Shown: positions 1-12,198 of the stretch, piece after piece
How positions within the stretch are numbered: the first letter of the stretch is position 1
How the letters are laid out: each line of letters starts with the position of its first letter
Source: Tricholoma matsutake
Lineage: Eukaryota; Basidiomycota; Agaricomycetes; Agaricales; Tricholomataceae
Assembly (NCBI GenBank): GCA_026075535.2
Contig: AP026546.1
Span: 4,464,001 to 4,528,000 of the forward strand
DNA length: 64,000 nt
Direction of reading: 5' to 3'
The notes under the pieces: model-generated
The model's database searches: none
Told to the model about the DNA's origin: nothing
The model's input: the letters and a program-made list of their open reading frames with translations, nothing else
Translations under genes and position numbers: made by a program

Positions 1-1250
1 AGACCATGGTATGTCTGTCCTTTGAATTTGATGTTAAAGACTTGGTAGGGGTTGTGATCTTTCAGGTAGGTGTTATGGAGCAGGTCACAAAATTGGGTGC
101 TGGTGTGTCAAAGAGCAAGCCAATCCTCATGAATGCTCTGCTCATCGGTCTGTGAAGGTCTATCATCTAAACAACAGTGTATGATTTTCAACAGTAGCTC
201 TGGTAGGAACATCACCAGTGGGTTGTATGTGGCAGCCAGTTATTTTTCCTGTGTTCTTTTAGTTGTTCAGCAACTCCCATGGTGATATAAAGTGCCATGC
301 TTTGAATCGTGGACATGTTTGTCTATCTCCATTTGCTACTGCCTCTTGCAGTCATATTCTTACCCCCTTGTGCAACTCTCATCTCGGCCAAACATTGTTG
401 TGCCCTCCTTTGCCTTTGATCATTTGTGCATATGCTGTCACCCTGAACTGACCAAACTGCTGTGTATTCAGTCTTTCTTGTCTGGTCTATCATCTTGTCT
501 GATTTATTTCCCCAGTTCCAGCCATCTCAAGTGCAGGCTGGCATTGTCCCTATGTTCCCCTGATGCCAAGTTCTGAGTAGTTTTTCTGTTGTTGATGCTG
601 TTCTCATTAAATTGGGTTCTCATTTTGCCAGTGATTCTTCCCACCTACCTGCAAGCAAGAAACCAAAGTTGTCACTTGCTCACAATGATATGGCTATGAG
701 GTTACTTCGTTCATTTCCATACCTTTTGCTGACTTCCAATGAGCTGCCAGAGCTGAGCACAACTGCACTACATCAAGTTCTAGACAAAAGTCTGTCGTTC
801 CTACTTTATATCTTTCCAGCTCCTTCCATACGTCAGTGGCTTATCTGTTGTAGTAGGCAGAAGGTTAAGATGAAATAACTTAGTCAACATCCATGTCAGG
901 CATACCATATATCTTCTCACCTGTCTCGATTCCAAGGGATTGTTGAATTATCAATCTGCAGCTGTTGATGGTTGTCATTATTATGTCACAAACGGTTACA
1001 GCTGTTACATGTGTGTGCTACCAAGTCAATCTGTCTTCTGGCATTGCACCACATGTTTGTCAACCTGCATCTGCTCCACCTCAGGCTCTTCCTCACCATC
1101 TACGTACTCTCCGTAGCCCACCCATCCCTTCAAAGTTACTTTTTGGATTGGTTCAGGTTCGCACATTCTGTTTTTCAATGCTTCCTGTATGTTCAATGAT
1201 TAGCTGGCATGTTTATAGACAGCTGTCATTTTTACCTGGCTGAAACATGT
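1..1250. other. Decayed DNA, no gene supported
   Basis: Short open frames occur on both strands but none has a recognisable domain, a sensible start context or an exon-intron pattern. The sequence is rich in TG and CA dinucleotides and poor in CG, like the transposon relics further right. It may belong to the unrecognised upstream part of the relic gene at 1255-2031 or to another element. Confidence 0.5.
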
Positions 1251-1254
1251 GTCC

Positions 1255-2031
1255 AGTAATGTGATTGAGTGCAATATGACTATCATCTTGTGCTTGTCAT
1301 CCTTCAATGGTACAACAATGAACAAAACTTGGGCCTCGATGATGTCCCCTACCTGAAAGATTTGTGGGTTCACTGCTTCAATGCTTCACATGTTGCTCAT
1401 CAGTGTTGTTATCTGTCCCAGTGTAAGTATATCACTCTTACCTTTTTGTGCCCTTCGTACCACTCTTACATACCTGATAATAGTCCACTTGGTTTTCTTC
1501 TCCATGAAAAACCCATCCTTCTTCAGCTTTTCAAGGATGCCATGAGGATCAACTAATGGCAAAATAGGGACAGGCTGCATTTCTGGTGCATCGCGTTTCG
1601 ATGTGAGATATCTGTTTGATGCTTCAAGTGCCCTGCCATGTGCTGTGGGGGATGCCGTTAAGGCCCAAGTTTCAAGCGAGGTGTCTTCTATGTTCTGATC
1701 GAACAAGCCATATATCTCTTGGGTGGCAAATATTGCACTTTTGAACATAGCTGTTCTGAAACCGACCAATGTAACGCCTTGATGAAGGTAGCATGCTTGT
1801 GATGATGTTCTTGTTGCAATGAATTTGTAATTTCTCTATGCCAAATTCTTTCAGTGCACACCTTGTTTTTTCCATCATGGGAGGTAGATTCTTGGCTGAC
1901 AACACTCCTTGGATGGTGAACACTACTTCCTCGGCAGCCTTGTCGTTGGAATCCATTTGCACCAGTCTCAATGTTGGGGGTCCCTGGAAATGTTTGACTT
2001 TAAACTTTTCATGCCACTGCTTATCCTGCAT
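1255..2031 (-). pseudogene. Relic of an expanded Agaricomycete gene family of unknown function
   Basis: The minus strand reads from about 2031 down through motifs I recognise from a large, uncharacterised Agaricomycete family. They are LPSSRRYIGRFQNSYVQK, then AIFATQEIYGLFDQNIEDTS, LETWALTASPTAHGRALEAS, PLVDPHGILEKLKKDGF and, after a probable intron near 1360-1440, QVGDIIEAQVLFIVVPLKDD. The reading frame slips by one base near 1735-1745, between VQK and AIFATQ, so no single frame covers the gene. No catalytic motif is visible and no function can be given. Family recognition is from memory of similar fungal hypothetical proteins; the frame slip is seen directly. It is probably a dead copy. Confidence 0.55.
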
Positions 2032-2591
2032 GATGTGGGTGTTATGCTTACCACAATCCTGAATGTAGACTCACCTTTGTCAAGCTGGCCAACCGCTGAT
2101 CTGTTACTTCTTCATTTTCGGCAGCACTTTTCTCCAGGGCTTCAACTGCATGAGTAGTTAGTGTTTCATAAAGTGTCATTTTTTTGAGCACTCACCTGCT
2201 CCTGCACTGTGGTAGAATTTGTCCATTTTGAACGTATGAGTATAAAGATGCATGCAATTGCTCATATCTGTGAGGGAGGTTTTCACTTCTTTGATTATAT
2301 CAGCTGCCCCCCCAACTCTGTGATCCTTCTTGGAGCTGATGAATAATTGTACAGTAGGTGAACTTCTTGTTGTTGTTTAATTTGGTAACATTATTATTGA
2401 GCCTTTTTTCAGACTGTTACTGTAGCCATTTGCATTATGTTTTTGCAGTTGTACTGATGTTTGTCCTCCTGTTTGCAGTAATCTGATGGGATACCATTCA
2501 GACCAATCTGTTATCCTACTGTATGAAAGGCAAATGCATTCTTGGCTGTAGGTACCACCTGCGGCATTCGATGCATTTCAAGGATGGATTG

Positions 2592-2752
2592 CATTTGGAA
2601 TTCCAAGGTCTGTTTCCTACTGGCTGTTGCCTATCTGTGGTCAACAAAGCTGTAGGTATTGCCCGTGGAATTCAACGTGTTCTAATGTGGAGCATGGAGT
2701 TGCATTTGGAATTGCAACATCTGTTTCCTGCTGGCTGTTGCCTGTCTGCGGA
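2592..2752 (+). repeat. Two-copy direct repeat, about 111-bp period
   Basis: A block of about 50 bp at 2592-2641 recurs at 2703-2752 with a few changes (gcatttggaatt ... ctggctgttgcct). The intervening DNA is not obviously repeated. Confidence 0.6.
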
Positions 2753-2759
2753 CAGGAGA

Positions 2760-5700
2760 TGAGGTATGTGACATGATGTTCTTTATGTGATCTGCATTAT
2801 TCTTTCATGCTTGGTTCTGTCAGGTTGTGAGCTGGTGGATCCAATGGTCAGCCATGTCCAAGTCAGGATCCTGTGCACCATACTACAACTCAAATGATGA
2901 ATGCATGTGGGCTTTGCTCGTCGCTCTGAACAGGCCTCCTTCATCTGTCCTAGTTGAGGCTGATTTCTGCTCTTGGTTTCTCACCTTGAAGAACACCACA
3001 GAACCCCAATTAATGAATGTGCTTCTGAGCTGTCATCCTCCTCAAATCACATGGTATTGTGGAGTTGCATGTACACATAGATGTCTATTTGTCTGCTTGA
3101 CTTTGCTTGATAAAAACAGGTGCTGCAGCTGTGGTTGATCAAAATAATTTTTCTGTCTGCCCAAATCTCTGGACTCAACTTTCAACACTATGTCTACCAA
3201 TAAAGTGTCTGCTGCCATTAGGTTCGTGATTATTTGCCAGTGTATTCTGCCCTTTTTTTGTCACCATCTCTTGATGTCTTGGACAGTCCTGCAAAAGCTT
3301 TGGTAGCTGAACAAAGGTGTGGACTCTTGCTCCTGCTAAACCTGTTCTTACTTTCAATTTAGCAGAATTACTGCTGCGAATGCTGTCTGTCTGTGGTCAA
3401 AGTGAGCTCATTTATTCTCTGTTGTGTAGAAACCTGCTCATTATATGGTTTTAGGTAAAAGATGGTTGTACAGTCTGATGATTCTGAAGTGTATGCATTT
3501 CATGTTTGTTGATTAAAATTATATTCTACCTTCACTGTTATAGTGAAATCATAGAGGCATCAACCCCAACCAAGAAAAAGCAAATGTACCTAGCCTCGAT
3601 TATGTTTTATACATGCCACTTGACTTATTTGTGGGTGGGCAGTCATCAAATCTGACAGTGTGCGCTTGGAAAAACGTCATGCATTGCCAATCCCACCACC
3701 TGGGTCACAGGCATATGAAGACCTTCCTGCCATTTCCATATCATATGTGCTTTTAGTCCGGTATTGTTCTGTCTTTTGGCCTCATTTTGTTTTAATAGAG
3801 GTCTTGTTCTCACCACTATGGATGTCATCACTGCCTCTGGAACCCCCCCTGTGTTCAGTTCACAATATTCTGTCACTAGCTCTGGCGCTGTGGTCAAGGA
3901 ACACATGAGGTACATTATTGATATTTGGTCTGTCGCCTTCATGGCTGTGCTTACTTAAGGCTCTGTTTGATACAGTGAAATGAATGATAAGCAATCTGTC
4001 ACCCATCCCAAGTATGTATGCAGTTGATTGTCCTTGTGTCATCACTCATTTTATCTAGATGTCTAAAAATAAAGACCAAGAAGGCACAGTATGCAGAAAC
4101 TGGGCATCCTGTCTTGTTTGTTTCCACTTTTTGTTCATTGATTTCTGTGCGGTGAAAGCTCTCTTGCAAAATGTAAGAGCAAGCTCAAAGAACCGGTTCA
4201 GTCTGCATTGGAAGCACCTCTGGCCCCTTCTCTGTGTGTATTCATTGCACCTCTCCTTTTGAAGTTGATTTATTGTTTTATTTAGTATGGCACCCAGTGT
4301 GGGCCATGTGTCAAATAAATCTGGTGCCAAGGTTGTTTGTGCTGTGACCCCAGAATTAACAGATAGTGAATGGCCAGCTACTCCCCTGTAAATCTTTCCT
4401 CTTTGCTCTCGAAATCCATACTCATGATTCTTTATAGAAATGAAATTGAACTCAATGATGGCAATCTTGCAGATGACAATGCTTTGAGTGACCTGGGACC
4501 TGTTCTGCAGGATGTTTCTGAAGACGAAGATGACATGGGTGATGTCACACCAGACCCAGCACCTGGGTGTGACAGCCAGGAGCCAACCACCGACACAGTG
4601 TATGTGAAATATCCCTGTGATCGATGTGCTGTCTCACTCGTCAACTTTATAGTGATGAGGACCCGGCGGTGCATGTTATGCTGAAAAGCATCCAAGACCC
4701 TGTGCTTGCCCCTATCTATAAAAATCTTCCTGATCTTCGGTATGTGTCCTTGTTTGCTAGGTTGCCCCCTCATCAGTTAATATGTTCACTAGTGTTTATC
4801 GCTCAGTTTGTCAGTATGCATATATCAACACAATAGGAATGGGTGTAGTTACCCTCAAAGATATACAGAGTCATGTTGGAACAGAAGCTATCTCGTTAGT
4901 TGTGTTCTTAGTGTGTTGTTTGTTTTACATGTTCATGGCCCCATGCAGACAATTGCTCCATGCCTTACTTTTCACAAAATCCAGCTTCTTTGTCAATCCT
5001 GCCCATGCATCTCCCAACCTGTTTGTTGCAGAGTTGGGTCATCTCAAGTTAAAAGGTCTGTTGTCTGTTGCTGTGTGCATTATGACCGGTATTATTACTG
5101 AATGTGCGATAGTATCTGAGGGTTTTTCTGGTTTGCCAGACAATGTGAAAACGGTTCATAAAGTTTTGCTCCCCCTATTTTGTCAAGACTTTCATCGCAA
5201 TACTACCTGTAGGGTACAGTCCTGGAATTTTATTCCATGTCTTGTGCCATTTCTGCTGAAGGTTTGTCGTTCACAATGAAGCCCAAGTCTGGGTTGTTTG
5301 GATCCTCATCCTGTAAGTCTGCCCTTCATCTTTTCGTGGCTTTCTTATCATATGTTCCACAGGTTGTTCTGCACCATCTTCTCCCCAAAAGGGGGGTTCA
5401 CGTGCTTTAACTGTGATGCACAGCCCAGGTCCTGCACATTGACCAGACAACTACGTTATGACCTGTACCTTTGATCAATGCAGTACTTGATAATTCTATG
5501 TTCTATCTTATTCTTGTGTTAACACTGGCCACTTGTATAGTCCCTATCTATGATGGTCATTCTGTCAAAGGGGCCAAAATGTTCATGTTCTCGGATGCAG
5601 ACTTTGTCAAACTCACCAGCTGGCTGCTGTATGAGTGGGATCTCCAAGACCTTCCTTACAATGCTGTTGTGTCTGTCGGCTACACCTTGAACACATTTGG

Positions 5701-6235
5701 TGGTGAAGGTTCTTGTGGCCCAAATAGTCTGTCTACCAACCTTTATTTCATTATCTTGGTGGCCCTCCCTCTTGCTTCTGAAGATTAGTTTGTTGTTACT
5801 GTATCTTGTACATTACTTGTGTCAATGTATCCATCTCCAAATGTGACATTATCTTGCTGTCATGTGACTTTCTTGTTGATGGTACAATCACATTACTTTG
5901 ATCCTCAAATCATTGATGGAAAGGACTGCCTTTTGAACAGCTAAAGGAGTACCAGTGGCCCTGCTCCCCTACCTTTCACACCTTCAACTTCTGCAACAAT
6001 GGCTGTACCTCCCTGTCAAATTCCTGCTGTGAAGGTCAGCTCGACACACATGTATATACTACTGCTTTGTCTGTTGACCTTACCAATTTGATGCGTTGAA
6101 TCATCTTACATCATGTGTTACAGATGGTATCTGGAATGCTTTTTCACACACTCCATTTCTGAACTTTTCTGTGCATAGCGCCAGCTTGTGGCTTGCTTTG
6201 ACATGTGCATACAGTTGATCTACATTCTTGTCCTC
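2760..6235. other. Decayed region with possible coding relics
   Basis: No complete gene can be supported. Two stretches look like residual coding DNA on the plus strand: an acidic peptide at 4441-4600 (many Asp and Glu, including VSEDEDDMGDV) and the frame at 5471-5788, listed separately. Both lie in degenerate sequence with frame breaks on either side. Confidence 0.4.
5471..5788 (+). pseudogene. Possible exon relic of an unidentified fungal protein
   Basis: A 105-codon open frame contains PIYDGHSVKGAKMFMFSDAD, DLPYNAVVSVGYTLNTFGG and LSTNLYFIILVAL. The pattern of acidic loop, VGYT and alternating hydrophobic strands looks like real protein rather than chance, and I have a weak recollection of similar fungal hypothetical proteins. 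No domain can be assigned. Flanking frames are closed, so it would be one exon or a broken piece. Confidence 0.3.
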
Positions 6236-6239
6236 TTGT

Positions 6240-6960
6240 TCATTCACCCTTACATTCCCTCTCTGCAGTCTCAGCATACCATCAATGTCAGGTCAAGTTG
6301 TTGGTTGCACTGCTTTGGCTGATATTTTCTCTGTCTAGTCTCGTGTTGGTTGTAACTTGAAGCTGCCTGCCCTCTCCTCTCGCAACTATGTACCCTTTCT
6401 GCACTCTTGGCATACTGTCGATGTAAGTCAATTACGTTGTTGGTTGTGCTGGCTCTCCTGATATTTTATCTGTCTAGTCTCGTGTTGGTTGTAACTGTCA
6501 ACTGCCTGTCCTCTCTCATTGCGAATGTGTTCCCTCTCTACACTCTCAGCATGCTGTTGATGTAGGTTGATTTACATCATTGGTTGCCTGCTTTGGCTGA
6601 TACTTTCTCTGTCTAGCCTCACGTTGGTCATAACTTAGATTTGCCTTCCCTCTCCTCTCGCCAACATGTGCCCCCCCCCTGCACTCTTGGTGTACTGTTG
6701 ATGTAAGTCAAATTATGTTGTTGGTTGTGCCAGTTTGATACTTTCCCTGTTTAGTCTCATGTTGGTTGTAACTTGCAACTGCCTGTTGCCCTCTCCTCTC
6801 GCAACTGTGTACCTTCTCTGCAGTATCAGCATACCGTCAATGTGGGTAAAATTATGTCATTGGTTACACTGCTTTGAATGACACATGTTCTTTCTAGTTT
6901 TGTGAGCCATCTGTTGGTTGTAACTCGCAACTTCCTGTTGATCTGTCCCCTCGCACATGC
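6240..6960 (+). repeat. Minisatellite, about five copies of a 139-bp unit
   Basis: The phrase tctagtctcgtgttggttgt recurs, with changes, at about 6334, 6473, 6612, 6750 and 6892, a spacing of 138-142 bp. Each unit also carries a ctctcctctcgcaac box and a dyad-like atgtaagtcaa box. Copies have diverged by point changes and small indels, so the array is old. Confidence 0.8.
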
Positions 6961-7482
6961 TGTGCTGTCCATTCTATCTGTCTGGTGGAAAGCTCTACCA
7001 TGACTGTCAACCTTCTCGAGTTGCATGTGCAATCTCTTGACTTATGCCTGTCTGTGTCGATACAAAATTGTTCTGTGGTTTTCTTCAGCATGCCTGACTC
7101 ATGTGAAATAATCCCTTGTCTAGGCTGTTTACTTCCTGCATATTTAAGATACTTGCATTATTTCTTTCAAAAATTGCACTCTGTGCTGTGTAAAGTTGCT
7201 CCATTATTTGTATGTACATTTGTCAAATCCATGGACCATCCTTTCTGATATTTGCTATTTCACATATATGTACTTCCATTGCATCCTGTTTCCATAACCT
7301 GCCATTGCTTGGCCCTTAGTTTCATGCGAAATCAATTTCTTCCACATGATTATGCTGTTGCTTGTAAATCTTTGATGTCTTGGGCTGCTATGTTGCCTGG
7401 TACCAGTCATCAACATGCATGTAGTCTGTATGGGAAGCACTACAGAACAACTTTGTTTATGATGACATAGGTTGTTGTCAGG

Positions 7483-9034
7483 ATGTTCTCCTCTGTGCTT
7501 GCTGAGTTATACTCATCTTTTTTTGTTTACCCTCATATGTCCACTGGCCATATGAACACATCCAAGACTTTATCCACTTTGCTTGCCCATCCTTCCTCAG
7601 CACCTATTGGTGGTGGGAGACCATACTTATTCTCATATCTGTCAATTGCATCATTTATTAAAAAAGGTAACAATAAAGTGTGTACTGATCATGTGTTTCA
7701 TTATGTAGACCATGTCAATGAAGTGGGATGCATGAAATATTCAACAGAACAAGGCTTTGTATATGCTGACTTGCCCCTCTGGGACATAGTACCACATATT
7801 TTGAAGCAGATGATTAAAAAAATTGCACAGATCCATAAGATATCTCTTGGCTCTTCCTCACATCTCCCTAAAGACCAGCTTATAAAGGCCTTTGATGGGC
7901 ATGATTGTGTCAATTGCAATTTCTACACATCTATTCTAGAAGAACAACTTTCTCCTTCCCTCAAAAAGAAATTGGCATCAGCAAATGCATTTGTGAACCT
8001 CACAAAAGAGGAAAAAATTCAGCACAACAAAAAAAAAAATAAGCCATAGTTTGAATCAGGTAAAGGTTACCTCTCTTCCTACTGCCTTCCCTCCTTCTCC
8101 CTTGACAGAAGAACTGAGTGAAACTATTGTCAGAGATTGGTGTAAAGCTACTCATCCATCACAGCTTGAGGAATCTGGCTGTGCCATATGTGGTCAGTTG
8201 ACACCCATGTTGCAATTGAGTCATCTTAAGGCCATAAAAACAATGCTTGGTATTCTAGTAGCTCCTGGTGTAACTTGTGTTGAGCACAAGTCAAGTGCCC
8301 AACAGATTTCAGAGTTCAAAGGTCCAGTCCTCGACTACAAATGTGACAAGGTCTGTGATAGTTGCCATAAGAGTATTAGAACAGGAAAAGTCCCACGTCT
8401 TGCTTTAGCCAACAACCTCTGGCTTGGTCAGGTTCCTAAGGAGCTGTCTGAACTCAACTTCATAGAAAAGCTTCTGGTTGCTTGTATACATCACAATTGC
8501 TGTTTTATCAGAGTAGCTTCTAGTGGCCTCAGGAAAATGGTTGCTCATGGAGTTGCATTTGAGTCACCTGTGCCCAAGGTGTACAAATCTCTCCCACCAC
8601 CAGTTGCTGAGATGGATGATGTTCTTGCCATCCTGTTCACAGGTCCATCAAAGCCTACTCCTGAAGACCTGACACGTATACTTCTTCTTGTCAATCAAAA
8701 CTGTGTAGCAAAAGCACTTGAGTGGCTAAAGTTGAATCATGTTGACTATAGTGACTTAGACATATCATATGAGAATTTAGAGCAGTATCCAGAAGACTCT
8801 CCTCCTGTCTCTGTTGAGTATCGCCATGACATTTCCAATAAAGTCCCTGAAGGTACTAGTGTTTTTGACAATGACATAGATGATGGCGCAGTAACTGGGG
8901 AATGTCCATTTATTGTTCATGGACTTACAGGTGCTGAACTAGACACCAAAACTGTTGATGCACAAAAGGCAATTGCCCTACGCTACTGGGCAAATAAGGG
9001 TAAAGCCCTTGTAATTGGACAGTGCACATGCTGA
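7483..9034 (+). pseudogene. Helitron N-terminal region (DUF6570-like)
   Basis: Two open frames, 7483-8049 and 8051-9034, join across a run of A residues near 8030-8040 where the frame slips. The second holds a cysteine pattern (CAICGQL, CDKVCDSCHKS) followed by LANNLWLGQVPKELSELNFI. This is the arrangement seen in the domain that precedes the Rep domain in fungal and metazoan Helitrons (DUF6570 type). A further slip near 9020 separates it from the Rep domain. The function of the module is unknown; the cysteines suggest metal binding. Confidence 0.65.
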
Positions 9035-10740
9035 ATCAATTTACCAAAATCCAGGACTTTATCCACAGCTCATTCCCTTGGCTTTTCCCATATGGGCATG
9101 GAGGTATTGGTTCTACATTACTGACAGATAAAGAGCACAAGAGGTATCTCCTCATGTACCATGACAAGCAGTTCCAACAAGATATTAATTTTCCTTTTAT
9201 AGCCTTCAGCCATGAACAAATAAAGGCAAGTACAATAGGTGGTTTTCTACTGGCTGAAACCAAAAAATTCAATGATATAGCAAAGTGTCTGCTCAGCCTT
9301 AATCAGGAAGTTCTGTCAACCATGACTGCAAAAATGGCAAAAGGTGATGTACTCAAACCATCTACTCAAGATGAGAAGGACTGTTTTCAAGTCATTCGAG
9401 ACCTGGATCATATAGGAGGTAAAGTCTCAGGTTCAGTCACTAGCAAAAAGTACATGAGAAATGAAATTTGGTCACTGATAGCCCATGAAGGTGCTCCACT
9501 CTGGTATATTACACTCACCTGCTGATGTTAAAAATCCCATTGCATTGTACTATGCTGATCAGAATGTAACATTTAAGCCTAACATCAAAACACCAGATGA
9601 TTGTTATTGACTTATTGCCAATAACCCTGTGGCATGCACCAGATTTTTTCACTTTATGGTTGAGCAGTTTATCAAACATGTCCTTGGTGTTGACTCATAT
9701 CACCCTGGGCTTTTTGGAGAGACATCAGCATACTATGGTACAGTTGAACAACAGGGTCACCTCACCCTCCATATTCACCTTTTGCTCTGGATCAAGGGTG
9801 GACTCACTCCAGATGAGATCAGGGATCGTATAATTGACCCTACCTCTGATTTTCAATGCCAGATTGTTGAATATCTAGAAAAGGTTTATCAAGGTGAATT
9901 CTTGACAGGCACCCAAGCAGAGGTATTAGTTAATGTCTTGCATGCAACAAAGTCAGAGTCATATCAAGATCCAACTGAAACCTTGCCTCAACCTCCACCT
10001 GCACCATGCAATATAAAGTGTGAAAAATGTAAAAGGTGTAAAAATTTAAATACCTGGTGGCTAAAATATGCCTTTAATGTTGATGACATAGTGTCAAAAT
10101 CCAACATACATACTTGTAGTACCAACACCAACAAAGATGGTACTCAAAATAAAGCAAGACCATATAAAGGTTGTTTGGACAACAAATGGGGTAAATGCAA
10201 ATCACACTTTCCTCGAGAAATCTTTGAACAAACTCAGGTAGACCCAGTTACTGGTGCACTCAACATTAAAAAAAGAGAGGGCTGGATAAACAATTTTTCA
10301 CCAGTGATTTCCTATGTGTTCCGTTGCAACACTGATGTAACAAGTCTAAGATCTGGAACTGCTATAAAGGGAACACTATTGTATGTGTCAGACTATATTA
10401 CAAAAATGAGCCTAAAAACACATGTGGTTTTTGAGTCAATTCGGTCAGTCTTTAGAATTCTGAAATGCTCAGTGGTAGTGAGAGTAGTCATGTTAAGGCC
10501 AGAAAGCTTATGACAAGAATGGTCAATACAATGAGTGCAAAGCTAGAAATGGGTTCACCAATGATATGCTTGTATTTGCTTGGAAACCCTGATCATTACA
10601 CTAGCCATAAGTTTGTGACATTCTTCTGGGTATCATTTGTCAATGAAGTAAGAAAGGCTTGGAATGAGGACCTTATTGGAGAGCTACCTGAAAAGGTCAC
10701 CATTTTGAAACAGAAGGTAAAATCATTGGAATATCAAGTG
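9022..10740 (+). pseudogene. Helitron Rep (HUH endonuclease) domain
   Basis: This is the replication initiator that nicks and religates DNA in rolling-circle transposition. It begins with FPWLFPYGHGG, typical of the Helitron-like N-terminal domain. It then shows the metal-binding HUH motif HLTLHIHLLLW (His codons at 9770-9772 and 9776-9778) and the two-tyrosine motif YVSDYITK (Tyr codons 10382-10384 and 10394-10396). The frame slips near 9520 and again near 10460. A TGA at 9608-9610 sits where the family has Arg (RYRLIA). The segment MGSPMICLYLLGNPDHYTSH links Rep to the helicase. The catalytic residues survive but the reading frame does not. Confidence 0.85.
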
Positions 10741-12057
10741 TGTTTGACTACATCTACCGGCCAATTGAACTTGAAAATGTGTCACTTTATGAATGGATAT
10801 CGACCTACAAACATGAAAAATTTCCAGCAAAGTCCACCAAGATCTCTGCTCAGTCTAATCTGTCTGATGATTGTGTTGAGGAACAAGCCAATCATCCTGA
10901 TATTGATGACATGGATTCTGTAAAGGGTGATAGTACAGATGATGAGCAGCTTGAATATACCAAGGAAGGTACCAAATCTGGAAAAAAGAAATCCAATCCT
11001 ATTCTATGGTTTACTCCACAACATCCATTATTTGAAACTCATGGTTTGAGGTGTCTACCATCTCCACTTGTACCTAACTTTGTAGGCCAAATTCCTGGTG
11101 CTCTGGATCTACACTTAAATCAAAGGATGCCACTTGGGATGAGACATTTGTTGCTCATAAATTCACACCCCAACAAGAAAGGATAATTAAAATTTTTTAT
11201 ATTTGGTATGAATCCCTTGACCAAAGAGATGATTTCATGGCAGAACTGAAGAAAGGCTCCACTGTTGTGCCTGGCCGGATGACTGACAGTTCTGTCTCCC
11301 ATGAAATGAATCAATCAAATGTGTTGGACAAGTTGGATGAGTTGGCCTATGATGGCATGGATGTCCACAACATTGAAATTGACAATCACCAGAGTTACAG
11401 GTTTCAACAACAAGTTAGATCCATATCTATAACCAAACAAATTATGTCCAGACTTGGTTGGACTGCATGTGATCCTAAAAGCCTTCCAGATGTACCAACA
11501 TCATATGAAACTGTTTCTGGAATTCACCCAGGAGCTGAATGGAAGAATGCAGTTGCATCTAAGAAGCATGAGATTCTGGAGCACCAGCCACAAAATTACC
11601 AACAAGAGTCTACTAACAAATCTTCTGGAACTGTACATGCCAATAAGATTTTTGAGGGTGTTAAAGTTGCTGACAGAGATTTTCTAGAAAAGAAATGCAT
11701 TAACTCAGACTGGAAAGTTGAAATGGATTCCATAGTCAATGATTTCCATCTGAATACAGAGCAAGAGCATGCATTTCATGTTGTTGCTAATAACTTATGC
11801 TACTCATTCTCTGAACAGCTGAAAATGCATATTGGTGGGATGGGTGGAACAGGCAAGTCACAAGTATTGAAAGCTTTGATGAAAATTTTTGAGCTCAAGA
11901 AAGAGTCCCACTGGTTTGTTGTTGTGGCACCAACTGGAAGTGCTGCTGCTTTGCTGGGTGGATCAACTTATCATTATATGTTTGGCATTAATGATTTTAA
12001 AACAGGTAGTAAGGCTGTGAATTTACAGCTTGCAGAAGTGAAACAAAGATTGCAAGG
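10740..12057 (+). pseudogene. Helitron PIF1-like helicase, 5' half
   Basis: This is the first half of the superfamily 1 helicase of the Helitron. After the linker (VFDYIYRPIELENVSLYEW) comes a frame break near 11190 and then the ATP-binding region. The Walker A motif is GGMGGTGKSQ (about 11833-11862), followed by VVVAPTGSAAALLGGSTYH, the PIF1 motif Ia. The open frame runs directly into the LINE at 12058, so Walker B lies 6 kb away at about 18327. No start codon is expected, as this is internal to the long Rep-Hel protein. Confidence 0.85.
12049..12057 (+). repeat. Left target-site duplication of LINE copy 1
   Basis: The 9-mer attgcaagg here is repeated exactly at 18302-18310 just after the poly(A) tail. 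Joining the two flanks through one copy restores the helicase reading frame. Confidence 0.9.
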
Positions 12058-12198
12058 GATGCCCCTTGATCTTGTACTGCCACCATCTCAACAATTCCCA
12101 TGGTTCACAAAACCAAAGGAGAAGAGAAGGAAGCAGAACAGAGGGATAGAATAGCGTCGTAATACACCCCCAGAACCCTAAAAAACCCACATATCAAC

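Noticed and set aside
5471..5788. Idea that this relic is a TET/JBP dioxygenase, which KDZ elements often carry
   Set aside because: No HxD...H iron-binding pattern could be read, so the claim is unsupported.
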